The notes beneath the pieces were generated by a model. That model saw only the letters and a list, made by a program, of their open reading frames with translations. It was not told the DNA's origin and did no database searches. From positions 62,001 through 126,000 of the IMG/VR virus record IMGVR_UViG_3300025168_000033: a stretch of DNA of 64,000 bases, one strand, 5' to 3'. The first letter of the stretch is position 1, and each line of letters starts with the position of its first letter. The DNA comes from a virus. This document shows, piece by piece, positions 32,663 through 42,500 of this stretch. The position numbers and the translations under genes are program-made.

Positions 32663-33604
32663 CTATGCATTAAGTCCATTAAGGAAATCATCTAGATCAT
32701 CCACTGGTTTAGCAGCATCATTAACTGCATCCAATGAAGCAACAGGATCCGGTGTCGGAGTTGATACCGGTGTTGATACCGCAACAGGTTTAACAGCTTG
32801 ATTTGATGATGCTATTGCATTATAAGAAGCACCTGGATTTGATGTATCAATATCACTTAAAACGCCTGTTAATTGAACATCTTTTTCAGCATCAATTGCC
32901 TTATATTCATACATTTTAATATTTGGCGTATCACTTAAATATGCTAATGCAACTTTTTGTGATTCTGGTGTTCTTTCAATTACCGTACCATCAATTGATA
33001 ATGCTGTTTTACTATCACCGAATTTACATTCATCATAATTCCAGTAACCACCTTTGACAGTAACTTTAATATTGAAGTTTTTACCTTCATATAAATCAAA
33101 TACGTTACAAGGTTCTTGGCCCATTGCCATATCTTCTTTAGAAGGAGTAGTTTGTGCATCAACAATTTTCTTGATTGTTTTTGGATAACGATAAACCTGA
33201 ATTGTTCCTTCCATTTCTGGATTTTGAGGATCTTTTATGATTTGAACCAATGAGAAATAATATTCCTTTCTTTGTAATCTTTCAGCAGCTTTTTGATCCG
33301 CAGCAGATTTTGATTTTGAAAGTTTATAATATAAATCAGCAATTCTACATTTTTCATCCCATGAAATAGATTTAGGTGAATCATAATATGATCCGTTTCC
33401 TGAACTATCTTCTAGCCAATAGGTAAATTTCTTGATTGCAGATTGTTTTGGATTTTCGACTCTAGGTAAGAATCTTACGACAGCTCGATAAATGTTGTCT
33501 TTTCCGTTTTTAGGATCAGGCTTATATAGCTGATTTCCTTTTGATTGAATTTCTTCCGTTTGAAAGTCTTCCAGTTTTAAATTGAAAATGTCTTGATTTT
33601 CCAT
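32663..33604 (-). CDS. 32: Single-stranded DNA-binding protein, gp32
   Basis: This 313-residue protein coats single-stranded DNA during replication and recombination. The OB-fold core includes YRAVVRFLPRVENPKQSAIKK, FTYWLEDSSGNGSYYDSPKS and EYYFSLVQIIKDPQNPEMEG, as in T4 gp32. The C-terminus is acidic after a Pro/Thr/Val linker (AAKPVDDLDDFLNGLNA), the region that binds partner proteins. The His/Cys zinc site of T4 gp32 is missing: the core has single scattered Cys only. It has a separate 160-base upstream region with a late-promoter-like element and a C-poor leader, which suggests translational self-control as in T4. Confidence 0.9.
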   Translation of the reverse strand: MENQDIFNLKLEDFQTEEIQSKGNQLYKPDPKNGKDNIYRAVVRFLPRVENPKQSAIKKFTYWLEDSSGNGSYYDSPKSISWDEKCRIADLYYKLSKSKSAADQKAAERLQRKEYYFSLVQIIKDPQNPEMEGTIQVYRYPKTIKKIVDAQTTPSKEDMAMGQEPCNVFDLYEGKNFNIKVTVKGGYWNYDECKFGDSKTALSIDGTVIERTPESQKVALAYLSDTPNIKMYEYKAIDAEKDVQLTGVLSDIDTSNPGASYNAIASSNQAVKPVAVSTPVSTPTPDPVASLDAVNDAAKPVDDLDDFLNGLNA

Positions 33605-33730
33605 AATACACTTTAGTTAATTTGATTATTTAATTTGTTTTATTACTCTTGATTTACTTTGTTTCACTTTCCTTTAATTCATTCTATCTCCTTATTACAT
33701 TAAAATTACACTTTATTACTCTTTACATTA
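33605..33730 (-). promoter_or_regulatory. C-poor, unstructured gp32 leader
   Basis: These 126 bases on the mRNA strand are made almost only of A, G and T, with about five C. They contain repeated GAGTAATAAA-type words and no hairpin. A clear AAGGAG (33693-33688) stands before a two-codon open frame ATG AAT TAA at 33682-33674. An unstructured leader is what T4 gp32 binds when it represses its own mRNA. Confidence 0.45.
33607..33623 (-). promoter_or_regulatory. Leader block shared by gp32 and gp45 genes
   Basis: AAATTAACTAAAGTGTA two bases before the gp32 ATG; it matches 13193-13209 before the clamp gene with one change. Candidate translational operator or initiation enhancer. Confidence 0.4.
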
Positions 33731-33740
33731 TTATATATCT
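33731..33740 (-). promoter_or_regulatory. Late-promoter-like element AGATATATAA upstream of gp32
   Basis: AGATATATAA on the minus strand, 126 bases before the gp32 ATG. With the clamp gene this is one of only two such elements placed far from the start codon. Confidence 0.45.
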
Positions 33741-33764
33741 ATCCCCTTATTGATTGTACTGGAA

Positions 33765-34829
33765 TTATTTCAATAATTTTTTAACTAATTTATCACCACG
33801 TCTTGAATGTTCAAAGGCTTTATCTCTTGCCTGCTTTGCAGTTTTTGTAACCGCTTTATCAAATTTCACTTTATTGCGAACCTTTTCATTACGATCAAGA
33901 AAGTCTTCCTTAATTGAATCTAATAATTCACGACCAGTATCAACTTTTAATTTACCACCTAAAGCATTATTCAAATCCATAGTTGCAGCAAATCCTTTGA
34001 TTCCATTAGCTATATTTTCAAGTGTCATATCTTTGGCATTCAATCCAGGAGTCTTCTTTAAAATTGAATCTATCTTAAAGTTTTTAATATCTATATCATT
34101 ATAAACAGCTAAAAATTTAGCAACATCAAGAAAAAGAGTTTTTGGATTAGATGTAATCTGTATAATTTTAACATCCTTTCTATTTGAAAATGGAATCAAT
34201 AATTCATCACGGGTCTTAGCAATAACGCCAAATTTAGCAAGATTTATGTCAAGTATTTTTGCGAATGATGAAAATAAATTTCCAGTTACAAATCCTTTAA
34301 GATTGTATTCTGGTGTATATCTCATTTGCATCCATTCTTTATATGAAGGAAATCCAAATACAAAATCTATTTGAACATGAACATCAGGCTCTATTTCAAA
34401 TATCAATCCACTTGAACCTTTAACAAAATCCATGTATTCATCTTCTGGAATATTTTTAGGTTTTTTAGCTTCTACATAATCACCAATCAGTCTTCTATAT
34501 TTTCTTTCTATTTTACCTGAATCTGCTCTAAATTCTTCAAATGATGGATATTCATTTCCAGGTAAAATTACCAGATAATCAACATCGCCATAAATTCTAT
34601 CAGGGGTTTCTTCTAGATCTCTATCAACATATCCACTTGAACCATTAGCTTCTACAAATTCTATAGGAGCTTCACCTTTTGATTCCAGCCATTTATTAAG
34701 ATTCTTTCCAAATGCCTCAAATTGCTTTATTGATTTTTTAACTAGAATTGGATTTAAAACTGTATTCTGTGTCTTAGTAGTTTGCCATCCTCCTTCATTC
34801 AAGAATTCATTGAATCTTTTAAATTTCAT
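33765..34829 (-). CDS. Nucleotidyltransferase-fold enzyme with capsid tag
   Basis: This 354-residue protein starts MKFKRFNEFLNEGG (cut after E12). It has the pol-beta nucleotidyltransferase site: GSS at 63-65, D82-V-D84 in YGDVDYLVILP, and D155 in VHVQIDFVF. The C-terminal half is helical and basic, ending in RRGDKLVKKLLK. It belongs to the same broad superfamily as 27526-28455 but is clearly divergent. A late-promoter-like element lies 21 bases upstream. The inference is an injected enzyme that adds a nucleotide to a host molecule; the target is unknown. Confidence 0.7.
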   Translation of the reverse strand: MKFKRFNEFLNEGGWQTTKTQNTVLNPILVKKSIKQFEAFGKNLNKWLESKGEAPIEFVEANGSSGYVDRDLEETPDRIYGDVDYLVILPGNEYPSFEEFRADSGKIERKYRRLIGDYVEAKKPKNIPEDEYMDFVKGSSGLIFEIEPDVHVQIDFVFGFPSYKEWMQMRYTPEYNLKGFVTGNLFSSFAKILDINLAKFGVIAKTRDELLIPFSNRKDVKIIQITSNPKTLFLDVAKFLAVYNDIDIKNFKIDSILKKTPGLNAKDMTLENIANGIKGFAATMDLNNALGGKLKVDTGRELLDSIKEDFLDRNEKVRNKVKFDKAVTKTAKQARDKAFEHSRRGDKLVKKLLK

Positions 34830-34850
34830 AATAAATATATTTTTTCTAAA

Positions 34851-34860
34851 TTATATATCT
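34851..34860 (-). promoter_or_regulatory. Late-promoter-like element AGATATATAA
   Basis: AGATATATAA on the minus strand, 21 bases before the ATG of the tagged nucleotidyltransferase. Confidence 0.6.
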
Positions 34861-34954
34861 ATGAAAAATTAAGTTAAAATAATTCTTATAATTGAAACAT
34901 ATCTGCCTCGATTGAATATAATAATTATCAGTTGTGTTAAGGAATTTAGTATAT

Positions 34955-35599
34955 TTAAGAGTGACTATAATCTGTCACTAGTTTTCTAAGAATTGCGAAT
35001 GAATCGACTAGATCGTCGAAGGGTTTTGCTGGATCGGCACCATCTAATATTTCCAGTGAAGAACAATGTTTCCAGATCGCATCTTTACATAATCTTTTAT
35101 CATCAACATTTAAGAATGATTCAAACATCTTGTTTTTACCACAGTTACCCTTGCCAGTAAAATCCTTTTTTATTTCAGACGGTGAATAAACCTTTATTTC
35201 TGTAATTCCTGCAGTAACCAGTAAAGATTTTAAAGTAGAATTATATGCAATTAAATCTATGAATGATCGTCCTTTAGATCCATAAGAGAATCCTTCAAAT
35301 GCGACAATAATTCTATCGTCCTTGCCTGCAATATCCTTGATTTTTTCTATGATTTTTTGTGCTATTCCGTAAGCATTATTAATCTTGTATTCCTGTTCAT
35401 CTGAATATGACGTCTTAGGAACCTTACGTTCATAGCTTTCTATATGAACATTTTTAAAATCTTTAATTATATTATGCTGTATGAAAGGCTTGTTGCCATA
35501 TTTGACATTAGCGGCAAAATTCAACCAAATGAATTTGTCGTTTTTTAAAATAGTAACGCCAGTTGAATTAATAGAAAAATCTATTCCTACATATATCAT
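34955..35599 (-). CDS. RuvC-like Holliday junction resolvase
   Basis: This 214-residue protein has the RNase H-fold active site of RuvC: D7 in VGIDFSINSTG, E102 in VAFEGFSYGSKG, and a C-terminal Asp cluster (D195, D196, D199 in PFDDLVDSFAI). In phages such enzymes cut branched DNA before packaging. T4 uses an unrelated enzyme, endonuclease VII (gp49), which is not seen in this window. It lies ten bases after the small glycine-zipper gene, in a late-gene context. Confidence 0.75.
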   Translation of the reverse strand: MIYVGIDFSINSTGVTILKNDKFIWLNFAANVKYGNKPFIQHNIIKDFKNVHIESYERKVPKTSYSDEQEYKINNAYGIAQKIIEKIKDIAGKDDRIIVAFEGFSYGSKGRSFIDLIAYNSTLKSLLVTAGITEIKVYSPSEIKKDFTGKGNCGKNKMFESFLNVDDKRLCKDAIWKHCSSLEILDGADPAKPFDDLVDSFAILRKLVTDYSHS

Positions 35600-35609
35600 T
35601 TAAATAATT

Positions 35610-35960
35610 TTAAAAGAATTTCTTACCCATAGAAGAACCTAATGCAGCTCCAACTAATCGTGAAGTTAATAGATCGTAAAATACACCAGATTTAATTCCT
35701 AATGCTTTAGCAATCATTTTACCTACAGATTTTCCTAATGCAAATCCAGTAAGTCCACCTAGTAACGATCCAAAGATACCTTCATTGGTAAGCTCATGTT
35801 CCAATTGTTCCAGAGTCATTTCACTTTCAATAAATCTTTGATATGCCTGTTCAACCAGTAACTCTTCTTCGGCTGTAATTCCCTCAGTAAGATTTTCCTT
35901 GAACGATGGAATTAAATCTAATTCTTTATCTTCATTAATTAATTCTTGAAATGTTTTCAT
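35610..35960 (-). CDS. Small tagged protein with glycine-zipper end
   Basis: This 116-residue protein starts MKTFQELINED, with an I-N-E site at E10 and an L-T-E/G site at E26. A looser TNE/G site lies at E60. The first 60 residues are acidic and helical. The last 56 are Gly/Ala/Leu-rich with GxxxG spacings (GSLLGGLTGFALGKSVGKM) and a basic end, a pattern of membrane-inserting or oligomerising peptides. It could be a core protein or a pore-like peptide released on maturation. No homologue is known to me. A late-promoter-like element lies 16 bases upstream. Confidence 0.6.
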   Translation of the reverse strand: MKTFQELINEDKELDLIPSFKENLTEGITAEEELLVEQAYQRFIESEMTLEQLEHELTNEGIFGSLLGGLTGFALGKSVGKMIAKALGIKSGVFYDLLTSRLVGAALGSSMGKKFF

Positions 35961-35976
35961 GGTCTGTATAATTTAT

Positions 35977-35986
35977 TTATATATCT
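35977..35986 (-). promoter_or_regulatory. Late-promoter-like element AGATATATAA
   Basis: AGATATATAA on the minus strand, 16 bases before the ATG of the glycine-zipper gene, overlapping the end of the tube-like protein gene. Confidence 0.6.
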
Positions 35987-35987
35987 T

Positions 35988-36554
35988 TTAGTCTACGTCT
36001 AGCGAAGATTCAAATGTGTTATATGTGAATGTGCATTCAAAAGTACTAAATTCACGAATATTATTTGCATAGGATAATTCAAATTCACTCATACCAGTAA
36101 ATAATACATTAGTAAATTTTGCAGTATACATGATTATTCCATTATCATCCAGTATTCTAACAGGTATGTCACACGTATATGTCTGTCCAGCCTTATAGTA
36201 ATATTCATAGATTTCATCCATTATCCAATAATTAAAATATCCGTTAAGCATTTTAAATGTTATTGTGAATGTTTTTTCTCTTAAATTCTGTCTATGGATC
36301 GATGACCTAAATGATCGAGTTCTTCCACGAGATTCAGGATCTCTATCGTTTTTGGCATGTGTTTGTTCAACCGGATCATAAGATTTTGGCGGAATAGTAA
36401 TACTTTGAATAGTCAGATTTATTAGTTCTGGAATACTCTTTACTATATTTGGCAATCTTTCATGATAAGGCTTGTACTTATCAGAAATATGCTTTGGAAT
36501 AAATGCCTTAGGTATCTCAACTCTAAACGCATCCTGTTGACTATCTAAATACAT
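35988..36554 (-). CDS. Tail tube-like or baseplate tube protein
   Basis: This 188-residue protein looks like the tail tube fold. It has an early strand block (NLTIQSITIPPKSYD), FTITFKMLNGYFNYWIMDEIYEYYY near residues 100-124, and a paired-strand end (AKFTNVLFTGMSEFEL, then STFECTFTYNTFE). T4 gp19 has about 163 residues, and baseplate tube proteins gp48 and gp54 share its fold. Its position after a long series of baseplate genes favours a tube-initiator or related role. The call is from pattern and place, so exact identity is uncertain. Confidence 0.5.
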   Translation of the reverse strand: MYLDSQQDAFRVEIPKAFIPKHISDKYKPYHERLPNIVKSIPELINLTIQSITIPPKSYDPVEQTHAKNDRDPESRGRTRSFRSSIHRQNLREKTFTITFKMLNGYFNYWIMDEIYEYYYKAGQTYTCDIPVRILDDNGIIMYTAKFTNVLFTGMSEFELSYANNIREFSTFECTFTYNTFESSLDVD

Positions 36555-36557
36555 AAT

Positions 36558-38756
36558 TTATTTCCATTTGTTTCCACCTTTCTTAACTGTCTGTGCATTA
36601 ATAGCTACATCCGCTTCTATTTGCGTAGTCGATTCAGGTCGTTTCTTTTTATTACCAGCACTAGTAATTCCTCTAGATTGTTTGAATTCTGAAATTACCT
36701 TGTCTAGTTCTGTTTGATTATCCGCATCAGTTTTATAATTATCTGTATATTGCGGATCATTTACATTAGGAGCTTTTGGCTCAATAATTTCATTATCACT
36801 AGTTCCAATATTATTTTCTAGATTGAATATTCTTCTCTTATATTGCGATAAAACTACAGATACTTTATTTATGTAATTCTTTAATTCTTCTTCAGCTAAT
36901 CTTTTTTCAATAATAGTATCTTCAGCAGATTTTAATTTTTTACTGGTTTCTAGATTATCATTTCTTAATGATCGAATTGCGTTATTTAAATTTTTATCTA
37001 TTTGATCTGTGCCAGGTCCTGTATATTTAGCTTTGTAAACTACAGTCTCAGGTCCACCTCCTTCAGGTTTTGCAGATACATAAAGCATTTCATTTGAAGA
37101 TCCGACAAGTTCTTTAGCTTTGTCCGCAGCAATCTTAAATATGACTTCACCTTTTGATTTATTAGCTCCTGAATTATCCAGTTCAGCTATATCAAATTTC
37201 TTATCATTATTTGAGAAAAATTGAAGTGTTAATTTTCCAATTCCATTTAAATTCATTTGAGTTTTTTGACCTAGTTTATCATCAGTATAAATTATGAATC
37301 TATAATAAGAATCAGTTCTATTTATGTCTAGGAATAATTCTCCTTGACCATGAATTTCCGTGTCATTAATTGATGCATTTTCTTTTGCAACAAATATAGT
37401 TTCACCATTTACAACTCGTTGAAATACTGTATCACTAGATAATCCAACATTAGCTGTATTTATAAATGATGTCACATATTTAGTATATCCAGAAGCCTTA
37501 ACTAGAGATTCATCTGCAGTTAATTCACTTCCAACCTGTAATGTTTTTTGAATTATATTATTATAAACATTTGCAATAATAGGATTAGTTCCAATATTTA
37601 ATTTATTTAAATTTTTTGCATATTTCATTACATCAGTATTAATCTTAGTTGCTTTCTTCCAGATCTGAGTATTATCATTTCTATTATATAGTCTAGCAAC
37701 ATAATCAATCCGGTAGCTTACTGCAACAGAGCCATTTTTTATAATAGGTCTAAATGTTATTGCTTCATCAAAACTATCTATTTGAGCAATCTGTAAATCT
37801 TGAGTCTTGGTAAAACCTGTACTTGGAATCTGTTCAAATACTGCAATATCATGCAAAATAATATAGTCACCGCCGTCGTTATTTAATCCAATTATATAGT
37901 TTTCAATATTTAATAAATTATAAAGAGGTTGTAATTGATAGTAATCTCCGTCTGCTGCTTCCTCAACAGATGCAGTAACACCGCTAAATTGATCGGTTTT
38001 ATTTAATGAGATAGTATCCTGATAATATGAATATAAAAATGTATTTCCATTTATTACTTCAACCTTTTCAATAAATCCAAATTTAAATGTAATAGGTTTT
38101 GTTAATGAATATCCAATTGGTGATATTTTATAGGCTGCAAAATCATTAGAACCACCAGCAACATAATCTGCCTGATAGTCAGAAATTAAATTAACTAATG
38201 CTGGAATTTCTATATGAATAAATGATGTATATTGTCTTCCTGCAAATAAAAATGGTGATGCATTTAATTGTGCATAATTATCTTCTTCAAGATATGCAAT
38301 AGATCCAAGAATCTGTCTATTATTTTGTGCATCATCAATACTGGCTTCAAGAATTAATCCTTCATTCTGCTCAAAATTAAATCCTTGAGTAAAATGTAAA
38401 ATAATTTTATCATATACAATAAAGTCTGCTGTCGTAGGACTATTAGGTAAACTTGCAGTAGATGTTAAATTAGTATCTATATCATTATAAGCACTAATCC
38501 CATCTATATTTAAATATGCATATTTTCCGGTAGTTTGATCTATAAGAGTAGCAGCTCTATCTCTAACATTATTAGTAGTAGCTTCGGCTCCATCAGTATT
38601 AAAAAAATGATCAACTCCAGTATAAGCATTAGCCATTTTTAAAATACCTAAAGTACTGGTATTTCGACGATGTGATGCTAGATCTGCTTGATCTGCATAT
38701 TGGTATTCCATCAATACTGATGAAGATAATTGTATAAATTTAGAGCTAGCTGCCAT
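36558..38756 (-). CDS. Large tail or baseplate structural protein (732 residues)
   Basis: The protein is not recognised at family level. Residues 1-500 are beta-rich, with Asn, Asp, Tyr and Ile as usual in virion proteins. Residues 590-660 form a charged coiled coil (NLETSKKLKSAEDTIIEKRLAEEE). The end is Lys/Gly-rich (NAQTVKKGGNKWK). The stop overlaps the next ORF closely, and the start overlaps the 256-residue gene by one base, so this is a structural operon. A trimeric or elongated adapter is plausible. Confidence 0.6.
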   Translation of the reverse strand: MAASSKFIQLSSSVLMEYQYADQADLASHRRNTSTLGILKMANAYTGVDHFFNTDGAEATTNNVRDRAATLIDQTTGKYAYLNIDGISAYNDIDTNLTSTASLPNSPTTADFIVYDKIILHFTQGFNFEQNEGLILEASIDDAQNNRQILGSIAYLEEDNYAQLNASPFLFAGRQYTSFIHIEIPALVNLISDYQADYVAGGSNDFAAYKISPIGYSLTKPITFKFGFIEKVEVINGNTFLYSYYQDTISLNKTDQFSGVTASVEEAADGDYYQLQPLYNLLNIENYIIGLNNDGGDYIILHDIAVFEQIPSTGFTKTQDLQIAQIDSFDEAITFRPIIKNGSVAVSYRIDYVARLYNRNDNTQIWKKATKINTDVMKYAKNLNKLNIGTNPIIANVYNNIIQKTLQVGSELTADESLVKASGYTKYVTSFINTANVGLSSDTVFQRVVNGETIFVAKENASINDTEIHGQGELFLDINRTDSYYRFIIYTDDKLGQKTQMNLNGIGKLTLQFFSNNDKKFDIAELDNSGANKSKGEVIFKIAADKAKELVGSSNEMLYVSAKPEGGGPETVVYKAKYTGPGTDQIDKNLNNAIRSLRNDNLETSKKLKSAEDTIIEKRLAEEELKNYINKVSVVLSQYKRRIFNLENNIGTSDNEIIEPKAPNVNDPQYTDNYKTDADNQTELDKVISEFKQSRGITSAGNKKKRPESTTQIEADVAINAQTVKKGGNKWK

Positions 38757-39526
38757 TATCGTTTAAATAATTTTTTTATTGACTTATTAAAATTGTAACT
38801 TATGGCTACTCCTATTTGAGGACCGTAAGTAACATTGTTATTTACAAATTGAAGTCCGTATCCAATAAAAGGACCCGCAACCCATGAACTTTCATTGGAT
38901 TGAATCATGCTCTTATCTATAATAGCTCCTTCAATTTTACCGACCTTAAAATTAGGATAATCTGATGTAACAAATATTTCATAATTTCCATTCTTCTCGA
39001 TTATTCCAGTTTTAAATGTCATACCAAAACTATTAGTATTTAATGAAGCACTGGCATCATAGGATCCTGTTGAATCTATTTTAAATCGAGTAATTCCTTC
39101 AAGTTTTTGAAAATTACCTTCAGAATATATCGAATCATACTCCCATTTAATTCCATTGCTTCCGTCAGAATATTTTATAATTTCGGTTTCTAATAAGGTA
39201 GTATCATGAATTATTATTGTCTCGGTCTTTATAATAACTTTAGGGTTATTCTTAAGATCTTTTATATCATTATATAAAGCCTTATTTAAGTCTTTTAATT
39301 CTTTCTTAGAAGCAATGAGAATACCCTTCTCATATACTAGATCACCATTTCTAGACCTATAGGTTTTAATGCTATCGCTTAAAGCTGTTGAATTATTTAT
39401 AGTAATTGCAAGCTCATCATTAATATTAGAAGATATATTGCACTGTCTGAATAGCAAGATTGCCAATATGACAATTGCTATCCAGGTAATTATATTTAAG
39501 CTCGTTTTTTTCATAAAATTATTCAA
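38756..39526 (-). CDS. Membrane-anchored coiled-coil protein, spanin-like
   Basis: This 256-residue protein has one membrane segment at about residues 10-26 (IITWIAIVILAILLF), followed by an Asn/Ser-rich coiled coil to about residue 100. The second half is beta-rich and ends with alternating strands (GYGLQFVNNNVTYGPQIGVAISYNF), as in small outer-membrane barrels. An inner-membrane anchor joined to an outer-membrane-like domain suggests a single-protein spanin for a Gram-negative host. This is an inference from architecture; no lysis gene is seen nearby. It overlaps the fibre gene by eight bases. Confidence 0.5.
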   Translation of the reverse strand: MNNFMKKTSLNIITWIAIVILAILLFRQCNISSNINDELAITINNSTALSDSIKTYRSRNGDLVYEKGILIASKKELKDLNKALYNDIKDLKNNPKVIIKTETIIIHDTTLLETEIIKYSDGSNGIKWEYDSIYSEGNFQKLEGITRFKIDSTGSYDASASLNTNSFGMTFKTGIIEKNGNYEIFVTSDYPNFKVGKIEGAIIDKSMIQSNESSWVAGPFIGYGLQFVNNNVTYGPQIGVAISYNFNKSIKKLFKR

Positions 39527-42500
39527 AACGTTGTTCTTTAAAATTCACAGTACATTGCGCACTACCAGTACTTCTTCTACCTACTACAAAACAACGCCAT
39601 TTACATCCAGCAGGCACATACATTGACATTGTGCCAAGGTTACCCTCAATTTCAGCCATTTGTTCAAAACCATAAGGCACCGCACCACTGCTAATATAAT
39701 ATTTTCCAAAATTTCCGCCTGGTCCATTTTCAAGATAAAAGGCAGCACGAAACATTCGAGCCGCACTATTACCACCGGTAGGGTGATTCTGACTAGACAT
39801 AGTTATTATTCTATCATAAGTTCTAGAAGGCATATCATTAACAGTTGCATTATTAAAAACTGAACTTCCACCGTAAAAGTTATAACTAGAACTAAGGTAA
39901 TTATATGTTGTTGGTTGAGGACTAGTTACCGACGTACTTGTTGTTGTACCAACCGTTACCCATGCTACTGTTGTAGTAGTTGTAGTAGTTGTAGTTGCTT
40001 TAGTATAATTAAGAATAGCGTCATTACTAGTAAATGTAGATTTCATTGTTGACGAAGTATTAGTTGCTACTTGGGTTTGCCACTTAGCAGTTCCGTCAGA
40101 AGCAGTACACGTCAATATTTTATTGGCTCCAGGATTAGTAGTTCCTCCAGAAATTTTAATAGTATCTGTGGTAGTTAAATTTATAGCTGATGATGCACCG
40201 CTAGTTTGAATAGTAATATCTCCTTGATTTCCACCCGTCGCAGTACCGTTACCATAACTTTTTATTACAATATCTCTATCAGCTAATATTTCAATATCAT
40301 TACTAGATCCACCTGTAGCATTCAATTTTATGTCATCTTTCGAATCTATAAGTATATCTTTTGCAGCATAAAGATAAATTTCATCAGCAGAATCTAAATA
40401 AATAGAACTTGAAGTATTAGTAGTACGAATTACCATATCTATTAATGCACCACCTGCAATTCCAGTAACGGCTCCTGAAGAAAGGAAATTTCCGGAAGAT
40501 TCTATGACAAATCGTCCGTGATAACCAAAATCAGTACTACTAGCACTTCTACCACTTTGACCGCTACCTTGTTCTATAAATATCTTCCCATACATATTTA
40601 TAGGATTTAATGTATGTCCACTAACAGTCATCGAATCTCGTTTATCCCATAATGTAATAGCTGAGCCTCCGTTTTTGATTCCAGTAGAAGGAGAATAAAT
40701 ATTTAATTTTCCATAAGGATTTGGCGCATAAGCATAAGTACTACCGGATCCTAAAGATGTATGTAGATTCATATCATCTTTAGGATCTTCAGTTTTACTT
40801 CCTAAATATAATGTAGATCTATCATTACCATCGCCATTAAACATTATATCACTATAATGCTTTCCAATATTAGTATATTGATTTGTACCAGTATCAAATC
40901 CAGGAGAATTTGCAGTCAATTTAATACCACCTGCAATATTTACTTTATCTGTTGTATATTTGGTTCTAGTATATGTAATACCAGATCCAAAATTAAATAC
41001 TACTGGTTTAGTAGCAGGTGAGCCTGAATAACCTGGAACACCGTTAGGCAAACCAGATACCGTACCCCAAGTAAAATTATTTGCTGTAGTAGGAACGGTA
41101 CTGTCATAACTACCATATATTGCCCCAGCAGCATCACTCGTAGTACCATTCCGTTTAACCTGCTGTATTGCAGTATAATTATTAATATCATATCCTAGAG
41201 CCATTCTTGGTCTTATAGAATCATTTCCACTTCCAATAAGAAGAGTTTTATATTGTTGTCCACCAGCAGCAATATCACCGGTTAAAAAATTACTCGGCAT
41301 ACTATGTTTTCCAATAGTAACTCCTTCAAGAATATTATTATCATCCTGTAATTTTATTCTACCATCGTAACTTCTTATTGCAATAGGTTCTAATAATTTA
41401 GTCGAACTAGAACCTAAATCCGTTCCAGCTGCAGTTGGTGTAAAACCAGTACTTGTTCTACTATCACCAGCAACATAAATTTTAAATTCACTTTCATACA
41501 ATTCACCTTGCCCTGGTCGATTCATATGAATTCTCCAGCCAGCACCAGATTCTTCATTCTTCCAATAACTATCCCAAAGAATATTGCTACTTACTGCTTC
41601 ACCACGACCCATAGATAAAGCACCATTTAAAATTTTGACAGAATATTGCCAGTGTATACCTGGAGAAGTTGTTAAAGGATCCCCAATTTTTAATGTATTT
41701 CTTATTGCAGCTTCACCGCCACGAGTAATACGAAATTGTTCTACTAACGAAGAACCATTCAAAGTTGTATAATTTATTTTCGCTTCATCAAGAGTAAAAT
41801 TCTCATCTCGAGTTCCAGTTAATAGCCTTAAATTAATATCTCCGTTCGATTTTTCTGTTTGTATTCTTATAGTACCGGTTCCAGATGTGTCACCTACACT
41901 TATATTTGCATTTTGATTTTTTGCATTCAAAAATACTTTTCCTGATGGTCCCTTTGCATTTAATGTAATATCTCCTTCAGATCCACTTATACTATCAGTT
42001 CTAGTACTATCAATAGTAAATCCTGATGCTCCTTTAAAAATATTTGCATACTTATTAAAATCTGGACTTCCGATAACTGCATCACCAGAAGTATATTCAC
42101 CACCTAGTCCTAAATAAATACCGGCATTTAAATTAGATTGCATTATTAATGCAGTTGGTTGCTCACTTGGACCAGGGGCATTACTAGCAGTTACAGCATC
42201 TTCTAAATGTCCAAAAACATGTACATTAACTCCGGCTTTATTTCCATCGTTAAACCCAAAGAAATCCGGCGTATTACGATCATTAAGAGGGGTGGCAATA
42301 TCCGTTGCAACATATTCACCACCATTAAGAACACCTTGATATCTTTTTATATCTGCTGAAACTCCGTCAGCACCAGTATCTCCTTTGACACCTTTTATAT
42401 TTATAGTAGATACCCAAGTTGAACCAGTATAATTCCAAACAGTCCCACCAATATCTAATACTTTATCATTAGCTAATGAAGTACTTAAAAAAGTAGCACC

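Noticed and set aside
39969-39998. CRISPR-like or regulatory repeat
   Set aside because: It is an in-frame trinucleotide run coding for Thr in the fibre gene, with no spacers.
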